Below the pieces are notes generated by a model. That model was not told the DNA's origin, searched no databases, and worked only from the letters and a program-made list of their open reading frames with translations. Below, piece by piece: positions 30,344-39,261 of a stretch of 64,000 nt of DNA. The stretch is taken from positions 558,001 to 622,000 of the forward strand of contig JAWMQL010000001.1 in NCBI GenBank assembly GCA_033283165.1. The letters are read 5' to 3'. The first letter of the stretch is position 1; every line of letters starts with the position of its first letter. Source of the stretch: JAWMQL01 sp033283165. GTDB lineage: Bacteria; Pseudomonadota; Gammaproteobacteria; Pseudomonadales; Halieaceae. The translations under genes were made by a program, and so were the position numbers.

Positions 30344-32882
30344 TGGGTTCGAACAGCGTCAGCAGGGCTGGCAGCACCACGAACGTCACCACCATCAGGA
30401 TCGCGATGGCCACGGACAGGATCAGGCCGATGGACGCGGCGCCTTTGTGCGGACTGAAGGACAGGGAAAAAAACGTTCCGATGGTGGTGAGCGCGCTCAG
30501 TGTGACCGCCCGGGGCGTGCTGGAGCGCAGCACTTCGCCAACATCCCCCGCGGCGTGATAGCGATGCACCACGTGCACACCCGTATCGACTCCCAGGCCG
30601 AAGATCAGGGGCACCACCAGAATGTTGGCCATGTTCAGGCTCAGCCCGGTGAGCTCAATCACGGCGAAAGTGAACAGGGTGGTCAGTCCCAGTGGGATCA
30701 GTACCAGGAGCGGTGTCAGCGGCTCGCGGAAATACAACAACAGGACCAGGCATATACCTGCCAGAGCAATACCGGTCGCCAGCCTGAAGGAGCGCACCAC
30801 GGCCTGTCCCACGCCTCGCTCCACCACTGTGCGGCCCGCGATGTTGGGCGCCACCTGTTCCACTTCCGACACGAAGCGATCGATGGCGGGCAGGCTGTCC
30901 AGGGTTTCCCGGGAGGTCACGCGCAGCAGGTGGCGACCATCCGGCGCGATCAACCTTGCCCTCGTTGTCTCAGGCAGGTCTGCGAGGGTGTAGGGTTGCG
31001 CCGCGAGTTGCGGCTGCAATTCGCGCAATTCACGATACAGCGGCGCCAGCCAACGGTCCTGCAGCCCGGGCACTGATTCCGGCGTGAGCCGCCGCAACGC
31101 GGCTGCCGTGTCAGCCAACCACTCTTTGTCAGCGCCGGGCTGTATCGCGAGGGCGTCCAGTTGTTCCGCCAGAGTACCGGACGCCGCCAGCGCCCGGCCC
31201 CGGTCTGGTTGCGCAACAAGTTGCAGGTGCAGGGCCGCGAGGGGCGCCAGCTGCTGCAGCAAGGCGTGTTTTTCTTCCTGTCGATCAGGGACAGCGTCGC
31301 CCGCCGTCGCCACAGTGGCCACCGAGGGCAGGGACAGGAACTGCCGGCGCAAGCTGTCCACCTGATCCGGGTGGGCCTGGACCGAGACACTGTAGTCGGT
31401 GGCTATCCCGGCCCGTTGCAATTCCAGCAGGGTACTGATGGTTTCCGACTCGCGGTCGCGCATCGCCAGTACCGAGTAATCGAAGCGCGCGTCCCTGGCG
31501 AACCAGGCGGCCTCCAGTGCCAGCAGCGCGGTGCCGGCCAGGACCGTCTTCGGGGACAGCTGGTCCAGGCCGAAATGTGTCCGCTGCGCCCCGGGTTGCC
31601 AGGGGCGGGGCATGCCCCACACGGCGAACCAGGCGGGAATCAGGGTCATGGTGAGGATAAAGGCGATCAGCATGCCGCCACCGGAAATGATCCCCAGCTC
31701 GGCCAGGCCACGATACTCGGTGGGGAGAAAGGCGAGGAAAGCGATGCCGGTGGTCACCGTGCACAACAGCAGCGCCGTACCGATATCACGAGTGGCGTAA
31801 AGCAGTGGCTGGCCCGATTCTGCCGGGGTGGATTCCGCCTCCTCAATGCGCAGGCAGTAGTGCAGGGCGAAGTCCACCCCCAGGCCGAAAAACATGACCA
31901 GGAAAACCAGCGACAGGGTGTTGAAACTGCCTACCACCAGCGAGGCGTAGAGGCTGGTCCAGGCAACACCCGCACCCAGCAGCGTAAAAGTCGCGAGCAC
32001 GATTGACCAGGACCGTACACCCAGTCCCAGGATCAACGCCAGCAGTGCAAGAGACAGGGCGCCGGCGAACTGTATGCCCTGCAGGGCGGTCTGCAATTCC
32101 TCGTCCGCCATGGCCAGCTCGCCGGTGAGCCGTATGCTTATCCCGGGTTGGTTGGACCGCAGCCCGGCTATGATCTCCCGGGTGGTCTTCATCACCGCCT
32201 GGGACGGGGTGCTCGCGCCGAACTGCTGGCGTCCCTTGAGCACAATCAGCTGGTAGTAGGTCTGCGTTTCGGGGTCGTCGTCGTTCAGCCAACTGACCGG
32301 TTCCGAGCCGGCCAGGGCGTCTGACAGTGTTGCCAGTAACAGGCGCTGGCCCTGGTCCAGATCGCCACCGGCCGTGACCGACCCGAGTGAGTAGCGAGTC
32401 AGGTCCAGCAGGGTGGCGAGCTGCGGGTCCTGGTCCAGTCGCTGCACCAGAGCCTGCAGCGGTAACAGCCTGTCAACCAGCGCCCTGAGCTGCTCCGGTT
32501 CCAGCCGGTACAGCAGGTGATCCACGAAAAATGGCTCTCGTCCGGGCGCGTCGACGCTGTAATACCAGTCCGAACTGGCAAACGCCTGCTGCAGGGCATC
32601 GGCGGCCGCGTCCACGCGTTGCCGGGACCGGCCTGAAATTACCACCAGCGCCGCATCACCAGCGTGGGGAAAGGCGCGCTTGTAGGCTTCGTTCTGCTCG
32701 TGCCAGCGATTCCCGGCTGAGGGTTTGATCAGTTTGCCCACATCCGAGTCCAGTGCAAACAGCTGCGCGGCTGCGAAGGCGGCCACGACCGAACACAGAC
32801 AGAGCAGTGACAGTACCGGCTTGCCGTGTCGATGCACGAACAGGGCCCAGGAACAAAGCCAGCCGGTGATCAGGGGAGACAT
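30306..32882 (-). CDS. HpnN-like RND/MMPL exporter
   Basis: 858 aa from the ATG at 32882 (MSPLITGWLCSW); an upstream in-frame start at 33020 is less likely. There are two homologous halves, each with a large periplasmic loop and about five hydrophobic segments: one after LFALDSDVGKLIKPSAGN, the other with LNMANILVVPLIFGLGVDTG. The N-terminal loop has GDAALVVISGRSRQRVDAAA and FFVDHLLYRLEPEQLRALVD, resembling HpnN hopanoid transporters. No hopanoid genes are visible nearby. It might move a lipid or sterol-like compound. The convergent overlap with the lipoprotein gene (38 nt) suggests a link. Confidence 0.75.
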   Translation of the reverse strand: MSPLITGWLCSWALFVHRHGKPVLSLLCLCSVVAAFAAAQLFALDSDVGKLIKPSAGNRWHEQNEAYKRAFPHAGDAALVVISGRSRQRVDAAADALQQAFASSDWYYSVDAPGREPFFVDHLLYRLEPEQLRALVDRLLPLQALVQRLDQDPQLATLLDLTRYSLGSVTAGGDLDQGQRLLLATLSDALAGSEPVSWLNDDDPETQTYYQLIVLKGRQQFGASTPSQAVMKTTREIIAGLRSNQPGISIRLTGELAMADEELQTALQGIQFAGALSLALLALILGLGVRSWSIVLATFTLLGAGVAWTSLYASLVVGSFNTLSLVFLVMFFGLGVDFALHYCLRIEEAESTPAESGQPLLYATRDIGTALLLCTVTTGIAFLAFLPTEYRGLAELGIISGGGMLIAFILTMTLIPAWFAVWGMPRPWQPGAQRTHFGLDQLSPKTVLAGTALLALEAAWFARDARFDYSVLAMRDRESETISTLLELQRAGIATDYSVSVQAHPDQVDSLRRQFLSLPSVATVATAGDAVPDRQEEKHALLQQLAPLAALHLQLVAQPDRGRALAASGTLAEQLDALAIQPGADKEWLADTAAALRRLTPESVPGLQDRWLAPLYRELRELQPQLAAQPYTLADLPETTRARLIAPDGRHLLRVTSRETLDSLPAIDRFVSEVEQVAPNIAGRTVVERGVGQAVVRSFRLATGIALAGICLVLLLYFREPLTPLLVLIPLGLTTLFTFAVIELTGLSLNMANILVVPLIFGLGVDTGVHVVHRYHAAGDVGEVLRSSTPRAVTLSALTTIGTFFSLSFSPHKGAASIGLILSVAIAILMVVTFVVLPALLTLFEPINRRGARSPGRK

Positions 32883-33005
32883 AGCGCATTTCCCGATTGC
32901 AGGCGCCGACCATACCAGAACACCCCGGGCCTCCCAAGTGCGTGGCGGCGCCACTCCGGGCTTTACAACGTATTGCCGACTGGTTTTTTGCGCTATGCTT
33001 GGGCC

Positions 33006-33737
33006 ATGAGCAAGGAACACGACAAGGGCGAACCGGACAGCCTGCTGGACTCGCTGCGCAGACTGACGGGGCAGGTCGCCGGCGGTACCCTGGAACTGGC
33101 ACGGAACACTGCCACCATGTCCGCCATGTTCGGCGAAACCTGGCTGCGCAACACGGTGCTCAATACCATGGAGCCGGAACGCCTGGAAGCCATGGCAGAT
33201 GCGGGCCGGTTCCTGCGCGATGCCCGGGAGACCGCGGGCCTGTCACTGAAGGAGTTGGCTGACAGCCTGGGCCTGTCCGACAAAGAGTTGTTGCAGGATA
33301 TTGAGAGCGGCGAAAGAATCATGCCGCTGGAACTCATGCTGCGCACGGCCTCGCTGGTCGCGCGGCACGATCCAATCCCCTTCCTGATCAAGTTCATGCG
33401 TACCTATAATCCGGCCCTGGAGCAAGCCCTGGAGCAGTGGGGCGTGCTGGCGCTGCCCAAGCAGTATGAGCGGGAGCGGCGTTTCGTCAACCTGTACCGC
33501 CAACACGACGCCTTGCGCAGTTTCGACGACAAGGAGTTTGATCGCTTTATCGATTACATGCAGAGCTCTACCAACCTCGTCATGGACGTGATGCAGAAAG
33601 AGAAGGCAGCGCGCGCCCCCCGGCGGCGCAAGGCGGCCGACAGCAGCGCGCGCTCCGCGGGCGCTACCCGTTCCCGCGCCGGGACAAAGCGCAAGACGAC
33701 CACCCGCAAACGCAAGCCCGCCAGCAAGTCGAGCTGA
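33006..33737 (+). CDS. XRE-type helix-turn-helix protein with a basic tail
   Basis: 243 aa from the ATG at 33006. Residues about 70-110 form a helix-turn-helix: FLRDARETAGLSLKELADSL, then GLSDKELLQDIESGERIMPL. A helical middle follows. The last 40 residues are an Ala/Arg/Lys/Ser/Thr-rich tail like histone H1/AlgP tails (ATRSRAGTKRKTTTRKRKPA). It may bind DNA non-specifically as well as specifically. It lies 3 bp upstream of rlmKL, so it is probably co-transcribed. Function unknown. Confidence 0.75.
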   Translation: MSKEHDKGEPDSLLDSLRRLTGQVAGGTLELARNTATMSAMFGETWLRNTVLNTMEPERLEAMADAGRFLRDARETAGLSLKELADSLGLSDKELLQDIESGERIMPLELMLRTASLVARHDPIPFLIKFMRTYNPALEQALEQWGVLALPKQYERERRFVNLYRQHDALRSFDDKEFDRFIDYMQSSTNLVMDVMQKEKAARAPRRRKAADSSARSAGATRSRAGTKRKTTTRKRKPASKSS

Positions 33738-33740
33738 CCC

Positions 33741-35951
33741 GTGAGTGCCTCCCCCGTGGCTGCCGCCAACCGGCAGTGGTTTGCCGCCTGTCCGCGCGGT
33801 GTCGAAGGCCTGCTGGCGGCGGAGTTGTCCGCCCTGGGGGCGGACTCCACACGGGAGACAGTGGCGGGCGTTCACTTCGCGGGGCCGCTGGCTCTTGGCT
33901 ACCGGGCCTGCCTCTGGTCGCGCCTGGCCAACCGCGTTCTGTTGCCCCTCGCCAGCTGTCCGGTTGACAGTGCCGAAGACCTGTACCGGGAACTGTCGGC
34001 CCTGCCCTGGGGTGACTGGTTCGACCCGGTGAAGAGTTTCGCCATCGATTTCTCCGGCGAAAACCGCGAGATTCGCAACACCCGTTTCGGCGCACAGCGC
34101 AGCAAGGACGCGGTGGTCGACTGGTTCAAGGCCAATGGCGGACGCCGTCCGGTGGTGGAGAAACGGCAACCGCAGCTGCGTTTCAACCTGCGCCTGTCGC
34201 ACGGCACTCTCGCCATTGCGCTGGACCTGTCCGGTGGCAGTCTGCACCGTCGCGGTTATCGATCCCGCGCCGGCTTGGCACCGCTCAAGGAAAACCTGGC
34301 GGCGGCATTGTTGTTGCGCGCAGACTGGCCGGGTATGGCGAGCCGCGGAGGCGCGCTGATAGACCCCATGTGTGGCGCGGCCACGCTGCTCCTGGAGGGG
34401 GCAATGATGGCAGCCGATATCGCCCCGGGGCTGGGCCGCAGGCAGTTCGGGTTCGAGCACTGGCGCGGCCACAACCCGCAGCAGTGGCAGGCTATCCTCA
34501 GCGATGCCCGGGGCCGGGCTGAACGGGGCCGCTCGCGGCCGCTGCCGGAGATTCGCGGCTACGATGCCGATCCGCGGGTCATACGCCGCGCTCAGGAGAA
34601 CATTGCCGCGGCCGGTCTGGAGCGGGTGGTACGCGTGTCCGTCAAGCCACTCGCGGAGCTGAAACGCCCCACCCACCGGCCCATGGAAAACGGCCTGTTG
34701 ATCTGCAACCCGCCCTATGGTGAGCGACTGGGTGAGAAAGACAGCCTGCGTTACCTGTACCGGGAACTGGGCGAGGTCATGATGCGGGAATTTCCGGGCT
34801 GGCAGGCTGCCGTGTTCACCTCGGACCTGGATTTGGGCAAGGCCCTGGGGCTGCGCGCCCATAAGCGCTATGCCCTGTATAACGGCCCTATCCCTTCGCA
34901 GCTGTTGTTACTGGATCTGTCCCACAACCGCCTGAAAGACCTGGATGGAGAAGCCAGCGCTGACCGGGCCGGCGACGGGGCTGGTGAGCAAACGCAGGAA
35001 TCAGCCCTGAGTGAGGGTGCGACCATGGTCGCCAATCGCCTGCGGAAAAACCAGCGCCGCCTCAAGTCCTGGCTGAAGAAGTCCGGGGTGGAATGTTACC
35101 GGCTCTACGACGCGGATATGCCGGAATACGCGGTCGCCGTCGATCTCTACGGCAGCCGGGTACATGTGGCTGAATACAAGGCTCCCCGGGGCATCGACGA
35201 GGAGGCGGCCGGGCGGCGCCTGGAGGAGGTCATATCCGCCGTGTCGCAGGTGCTGGGTGTGGCGCGAAATGATATTGCGCTCAAGCAACGCCGGCGCCAG
35301 CGGGGCCGGGACCAGTATGAACGGCAACAGCAGCGCGGCGAACTGCTCAGCGTGCGAGAGGGTGAGGCTCGCCTGCTGGTCAACCTCTACGATTATCTCG
35401 ATACCGGCCTGTTCCTGGATCACCGGCCCCTGCGTCTGCGCCTGGGTCGGGAGGCGGCGGGCAAGGACTTCCTCAACCTGTTCTGCTACACGGGCGCGGC
35501 CACGGTGCACGCCGCGCTGGGCGGCGCACATTCGACCACCAGCGTCGACCTGTCCAACACCTACCTGGGCTGGCTGCGCAAGAACCTGGCCCACAACGGA
35601 CTGGCCGAGACCCGCCATCGACTGGAGCGGGCCAACTGCCTGGAGTGGTTGCGCCGGGACCGGAATTCATATGACCTGGTGTTGCTGGACCCGCCGTCTT
35701 TTTCCAATTCCACCGCCATGACGGACTCCTTTGACGTGCAGCGTGACCAGGTAGACCTGGTCCGGGCGACGGCAGCCCGGCTGAAGCCGGGCGGCGTCCT
35801 GTACTTTTCCAACAACCGGCGCGGCTTCCGCCTGGATACGGCATTGGAACAGGAGTTTGATTGTGCGGATATTACCCCGGACACCCTGGACCCGGATTTC
35901 CAGCGCAATGGCAGGATTCACCAGTGCTGGCGCATTCAGCACCGCAGCTAA
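33741..35951 (+). CDS. rlmL: Bifunctional 23S rRNA methyltransferase RlmKL
   Basis: 736 aa from GTG 33741. It modifies 23S rRNA G2445 (N2) and G2069 (N7). An N-terminal THUMP domain precedes the first methylase domain, with the catalytic NPPYGERLG and SAM-binding MCGAATLLLEGAM. After a linker, the second domain has NLFCYTGAATVHAALGGA and LLDPPSFSNST. Lengths match the E. coli fused enzyme. It is co-directional with the XRE-type gene 3 bp upstream. Confidence 0.95.
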   Translation: MSASPVAAANRQWFAACPRGVEGLLAAELSALGADSTRETVAGVHFAGPLALGYRACLWSRLANRVLLPLASCPVDSAEDLYRELSALPWGDWFDPVKSFAIDFSGENREIRNTRFGAQRSKDAVVDWFKANGGRRPVVEKRQPQLRFNLRLSHGTLAIALDLSGGSLHRRGYRSRAGLAPLKENLAAALLLRADWPGMASRGGALIDPMCGAATLLLEGAMMAADIAPGLGRRQFGFEHWRGHNPQQWQAILSDARGRAERGRSRPLPEIRGYDADPRVIRRAQENIAAAGLERVVRVSVKPLAELKRPTHRPMENGLLICNPPYGERLGEKDSLRYLYRELGEVMMREFPGWQAAVFTSDLDLGKALGLRAHKRYALYNGPIPSQLLLLDLSHNRLKDLDGEASADRAGDGAGEQTQESALSEGATMVANRLRKNQRRLKSWLKKSGVECYRLYDADMPEYAVAVDLYGSRVHVAEYKAPRGIDEEAAGRRLEEVISAVSQVLGVARNDIALKQRRRQRGRDQYERQQQRGELLSVREGEARLLVNLYDYLDTGLFLDHRPLRLRLGREAAGKDFLNLFCYTGAATVHAALGGAHSTTSVDLSNTYLGWLRKNLAHNGLAETRHRLERANCLEWLRRDRNSYDLVLLDPPSFSNSTAMTDSFDVQRDQVDLVRATAARLKPGGVLYFSNNRRGFRLDTALEQEFDCADITPDTLDPDFQRNGRIHQCWRIQHRS

Positions 35952-36263
35952 GCCTGCTACCGGCGGCCCGTTACTCAGTACAACTATGAAACCGGCCAAG
36001 CACCGTGGGTTTTAGCGTGAGTGACTACTAATCAAATTTTCAAAAGTCTATCCACATGCCGTGCCACGGGCCTGTATATACAGTGTTTCCAGCTGCCCGG
36101 TATTTGTAGACACTATAAAAAAGTCGTAAGTGATTGATATTTACTTACAAAAGTATCCGGCACACACCTTTTGAAGGCGCCGGCGAAGGTGGATGCAGGG
36201 GGGCGCCGAGGCTCCCTGCCGCGAGCTGTCCCCAGAGTTATCCACAGAAAAACCTGTGGATAA
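35952..36263. other. AT-rich non-coding region with DnaA-box motifs
   Basis: About 310 bp between rlmKL and the minus-strand oxidoreductase. It is locally AT-rich (36020-36170) and holds a near-DnaA box CTATCCACA (36048-36056) and the inverted DnaA pair at the end. No credible gene; the ORF at 36113-36370 on the minus strand has no protein features. Confidence 0.5.
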
Positions 36264-36265
36264 CT
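36236..36265. repeat. Perfect 12-bp inverted repeat with two DnaA boxes
   Basis: AGTTATCCACAG (36236-36247), a 6-nt spacer AAAAAC, then CTGTGGATAACT (36254-36265). Each arm contains a perfect DnaA box (36238-36246 and 36255-36263), in opposite orientations. It overlaps the stop codon of the oxidoreductase gene by two bases, so it could also be a hairpin at the end of that transcript. The same arrangement occurs at 1609-1631. Confidence 0.85.
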
Positions 36266-37289
36266 AGTCTGGATCAGCCAGCCACAACAGCTGCTTGCCC
36301 TGGTTACGCCCGTCAAACAGGCGCTGCAGGGTAGCGGGAATGTTCTCGAATCCTTCCTGGATGTCCTCACGCCAGGCGATCTCGCCGTTCATGACCCACT
36401 GCGCCAGGTCGCCGAAAGCTTCCTCCGCACGGTCCAGGTAATCCAGCACGATAAAGCCCTGCATGCGAATCCGCCGCGCCACGAGAATCATCAGGTTGCT
36501 GGGCCCCGGGGATGGGGCCGCCTCGTTGTACTGGGAGATGGCCCCGCACAGGGCGATGCGGCCGTGGTCGTTCATGTGGTTGATGGCAGCCTCCAGGGTT
36601 TCGCCGCCGACATTATCGAAGAATACGTCCACACCGTCCGGACAGAGTTCGGCGATTCCCGCGTTGAGATCACCTGATTTGTAGTCGATTACCCCGTCGA
36701 CCCGGCAGGCCTCGCGCAGCCAGTTGCACTTTTCCTCGCCCCCGGCAATGCCGACGACGCGACAGCCCTTGATGCGGGCTATCTGCGCCACAACCGAGCC
36801 GGTCGCGCCAGCGGCGCCAGAGACCAGCACGGTCTCGCCTGCGCGGGGCTGGCCCACGTCCAGTAATCCGAAATAGGCCGTCAGGCTGGTAGTGCCAAAT
36901 ACCGACAGGGCCATGGCGGGGGAGACGCCTTCCGGCAGCGGCCGCGGTGGTACCGTGTCGCCGGGACCGGCGATTGCGTACTCCTGCCAGTTCAACAGGC
37001 CCTGTACCAGGGTGCCCACAGGCAGGTCGGGGTTCTCCGACTGCACTACCTGGCCGACGCCGCTGGCGCGCATGGGCTCGCCGATCGCCACGGGAGGCAG
37101 GTAGCTGCGCACGTCGTTGAGCCAACCGCGCATCGCGGGATCGAAGCCCAGCATCAGTGTTTTCAGCAGCACCTGGCCGGCAGCCAGGTCCGGCTGCGGC
37201 AGGGGGGACTCCACCAGTTCGAAGTGTTCCGGGCCAACCATGCCCACGGGCCGCTCACGCAGCAGCCACTGACGGTTAATCTTGCTCAT
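36264..37289 (-). CDS. NADP-dependent oxidoreductase (MDR, CurA-like)
   Basis: 341 aa from the ATG at 37289 with AGGACATAAGC upstream; in-frame earlier Met codons are rejected. Family features: MSKINRQWLLRERPVGMV, PAMRGWLND, the NADP-binding VLVSGAAGATGSVVAQIAR, and VFFDNVGGETLEAAINHM. It matches zinc-free enone/alkenal reductases such as CurA and leukotriene B4 12-hydroxydehydrogenase-like proteins, which reduce alpha,beta-unsaturated carbonyls with NADPH. The physiological substrate is not known. Confidence 0.87.
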   Translation of the reverse strand: MSKINRQWLLRERPVGMVGPEHFELVESPLPQPDLAAGQVLLKTLMLGFDPAMRGWLNDVRSYLPPVAIGEPMRASGVGQVVQSENPDLPVGTLVQGLLNWQEYAIAGPGDTVPPRPLPEGVSPAMALSVFGTTSLTAYFGLLDVGQPRAGETVLVSGAAGATGSVVAQIARIKGCRVVGIAGGEEKCNWLREACRVDGVIDYKSGDLNAGIAELCPDGVDVFFDNVGGETLEAAINHMNDHGRIALCGAISQYNEAAPSPGPSNLMILVARRIRMQGFIVLDYLDRAEEAFGDLAQWVMNGEIAWREDIQEGFENIPATLQRLFDGRNQGKQLLWLADPD

Positions 37290-37346
37290 GCTTATGTCCT
37301 GTATGAGGCGACAGCGGGGGCTCATTGTGTTCAAATTCCGGCTGCG

Positions 37347-37820
37347 ATGCAAAGCCCGGCAACCGAGAAAAATCTATTGATCGTTTACCACAGCCAGAGC
37401 GGTGCCAGTGCCCGCCTGGCCCGCGCTGCGCTGTCCGGTGCCCGGGTAGAGGAAGGAGTGGCGGTCCGGGTCTTGCGGGCGTGGGACGCGGGCAGCGTCG
37501 AGCTGGCTGCGGCCGACGGCCTGATACTGGTGGCGGCAGAGAACTCCGGCTCACTCAGTGGTGGCGCCAAGGACTTTCTGGACCGGGTATTCTACCCGGC
37601 GATTGAGCGCGGCCTGGTGTTGCCCTATGCGCTGATCATCAGTGCCGGTAACGATGGTCGCGGCGCCGCCACACAGGTGGCGCGTATTCTTTCGGGGATA
37701 CCTTGCAAACCCGTCGCCGAACCACTGCTGTTGCGCGGCGAGGTCACCCCCCCTGCCGAGGAGCGGTGCCGCGAACTCGGGCAGGCGCTGGCGGCGGGTC
37801 TGTCCCTGGGAATTTACTAG
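37347..37820 (+). CDS. Flavodoxin-like NAD(P)H-dependent oxidoreductase
   Basis: 157 aa from the ATG at 37347. The flavin-phosphate loop YHSQSGASARLARAAL sits at the N-terminus, then the isoalloxazine-contact segment AENSGSLSGGAKDFLDRVFY. It is the size of single-domain flavodoxin/NADPH quinone reductase folds. It is divergent from the MDR oxidoreductase and 10 bp upstream of the thioesterase gene, so probably in one transcript with it. The electron donor and target are unknown. Confidence 0.75.
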   Translation: MQSPATEKNLLIVYHSQSGASARLARAALSGARVEEGVAVRVLRAWDAGSVELAAADGLILVAAENSGSLSGGAKDFLDRVFYPAIERGLVLPYALIISAGNDGRGAATQVARILSGIPCKPVAEPLLLRGEVTPPAEERCRELGQALAAGLSLGIY

Positions 37821-37830
37821 TGAGAACGAG

Positions 37831-38319
37831 ATGACAGAACAACCAGACCAGTCCGTCCCGGCGGGATTCGAACGTATGCCAACCGGCCTGGGCTTTACCG
37901 ACAAGCTGCAACCGCTGTACGTGTGCCGGCAGGGCGAACAGGCCAGGGTCGGGCTGCGGGTGCAGGTAGAACATGGCAACTCCATCGGCATCTGCCATGG
38001 CGGCGTGTTGTTGAGCCTGGCGGATATCGCCGCGGCTGCGGCGGTCAATGCGGCGCGGGGCATCGTGGCCGGGGCACCGACGGTCAACCTCAGTCTCGAT
38101 TTTATTGCAGCGGCAAAAGTCGGCGAGTGGATCGAATCTGAAAGCCAGAATGTCAGCCTGAAACGGCGCTTTGGATTTGGCAGCGGTGTGATCCGCGGCC
38201 CCCGGGGACTGGTGGCCCGTTATAACGCGACCTTTTATTTTCCCGATCACCAGGGCCTGGTGACGGACGATGCGACCGGAATTACCGTGATGGGTGCGCT
38301 GGACCAGTCACTGGATTAG
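37831..38319 (+). CDS. PaaI-like hot-dog thioesterase
   Basis: 162 aa. HotDog thioesterase signature: ICHGGVLLSLADIAAAAAVN, then TVNLSLDFIAAAKVGEW. The conserved His-Gly-Gly and Asp positions suggest hydrolysis of an acyl-CoA. The PaaI group handles phenylacetyl- or medium-chain acyl-CoAs; the substrate is not shown. Its stop overlaps that of the convergent lysR gene by 4 nt (TTAG). Confidence 0.82.
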   Translation: MTEQPDQSVPAGFERMPTGLGFTDKLQPLYVCRQGEQARVGLRVQVEHGNSIGICHGGVLLSLADIAAAAAVNAARGIVAGAPTVNLSLDFIAAAKVGEWIESESQNVSLKRRFGFGSGVIRGPRGLVARYNATFYFPDHQGLVTDDATGITVMGALDQSLD

Positions 38320-39221
38320 GCCCGGGCAGCGTCGTCAGAGAACTGTTCCAGGGCCGCGTCGAAGGCCCGCGCCGCCCGGGACAGGGTGCGGCCACGGTGG
38401 TGCACAACCCCCAGGGTACGCTCCATGTCCAGGCCGGGTACCTGGATCGCCTGCAGCGAATCGTCGCGCATACTGCGCGGCAGCACCGTCCAGCCGAGGC
38501 CCACCGAAGCTATCATGCGAATGGTTTCCAGGTAATTGGTCGCCATCGAAACCTGTAGTTGCAACTGGTGCCGATCAAACAGGCGCTTTACGATCTGGCC
38601 CGTGTAGGTGCCCAGCCCCGGCAGCACAGCCGGGTACCGCGACAGTTCCGTCAGGGTGAGCGGGGAGCTGCGCAGCAGTTCGTGCTCCCGCGCCACCATG
38701 AATTCCAGCGGGTCATGCCAGATGGCGCGAGCAACCGTATTGGGTTCTGACTCCGGGTTGGATTCTGACTCCGGCGCCAGGGTGACCACGGCCAGTTCCG
38801 CCTCGCCGCGCATTATCCGGTCATAAGCCTGTTCCGAGTCCATGAAATCAATGTCGATGTGCACCTCCGGGCAGGTTTTGCTGAAGTGGCTGAGCACCGG
38901 TGGCAGGCGGTGCAGGCCGATGTGATGGGACGTCGCCAGGCGCAGCTGGCCTCCCACGCTGCCGGAGAGATCCCTGACCGAGCGCTCTGCGGCCTGCAAC
39001 TGTAATTCGACTGCCCGCGCGTGGGGTAGCAGGGCGCGGCCGGCTTCCGTGAGGCTGACCCGGCGTCCGATCCGATCGAACAGGGCACTGCCCAGTTGCT
39101 GCTCCAGCAGCGCAACCCGTTTGCTCACCGCGGGTTGGGTCAGGTGGAGTTTCTCGGCAGCGATGGAAAAGGAATTGTTGTCGGCCACCGCGGCGAATGC
39201 GCGGAGATTCTGGAGTTCCAT
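38316..39221 (-). CDS. LysR-family regulator next to leuC
   Basis: 301 aa. Winged helix-turn-helix ELQNLRAFAAVADNNSFSIA, then AAEKLHLTQPAVSKRVALLE, followed by the periplasmic-binding-protein-like effector domain. It is divergent from leuC, with a palindrome directly at its own start. In Pseudomonas a LysR gene also flanks leuCD, so this is a conserved arrangement. It may control leucine genes, but the effector is unknown. Confidence 0.88.
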   Translation of the reverse strand: MELQNLRAFAAVADNNSFSIAAEKLHLTQPAVSKRVALLEQQLGSALFDRIGRRVSLTEAGRALLPHARAVELQLQAAERSVRDLSGSVGGQLRLATSHHIGLHRLPPVLSHFSKTCPEVHIDIDFMDSEQAYDRIMRGEAELAVVTLAPESESNPESEPNTVARAIWHDPLEFMVAREHELLRSSPLTLTELSRYPAVLPGLGTYTGQIVKRLFDRHQLQLQVSMATNYLETIRMIASVGLGWTVLPRSMRDDSLQAIQVPGLDMERTLGVVHHRGRTLSRAARAFDAALEQFSDDAARA

Positions 39222-39223
39222 AG

Positions 39224-39239
39224 TATTCCCTATAGGAAT
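39224..39239. promoter_or_regulatory. Candidate LysR operator (palindrome)
   Basis: ATTCC-CTATA-GGAAT, a perfect 5-bp inverted repeat directly upstream of the lysR start codon and in the lysR/leuC intergenic region. It fits a LysR-type T-N11-A site and could autoregulate lysR and control leuC. Confidence 0.5.
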
Positions 39240-39261
39240 TAAAACTATAAAAATAATAAAT

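Noticed and set aside
36113..36370. 85-aa minus-strand ORF
   Set aside because: It overlaps the oxidoreductase gene end and the palindrome, with no ribosome site or family motif.
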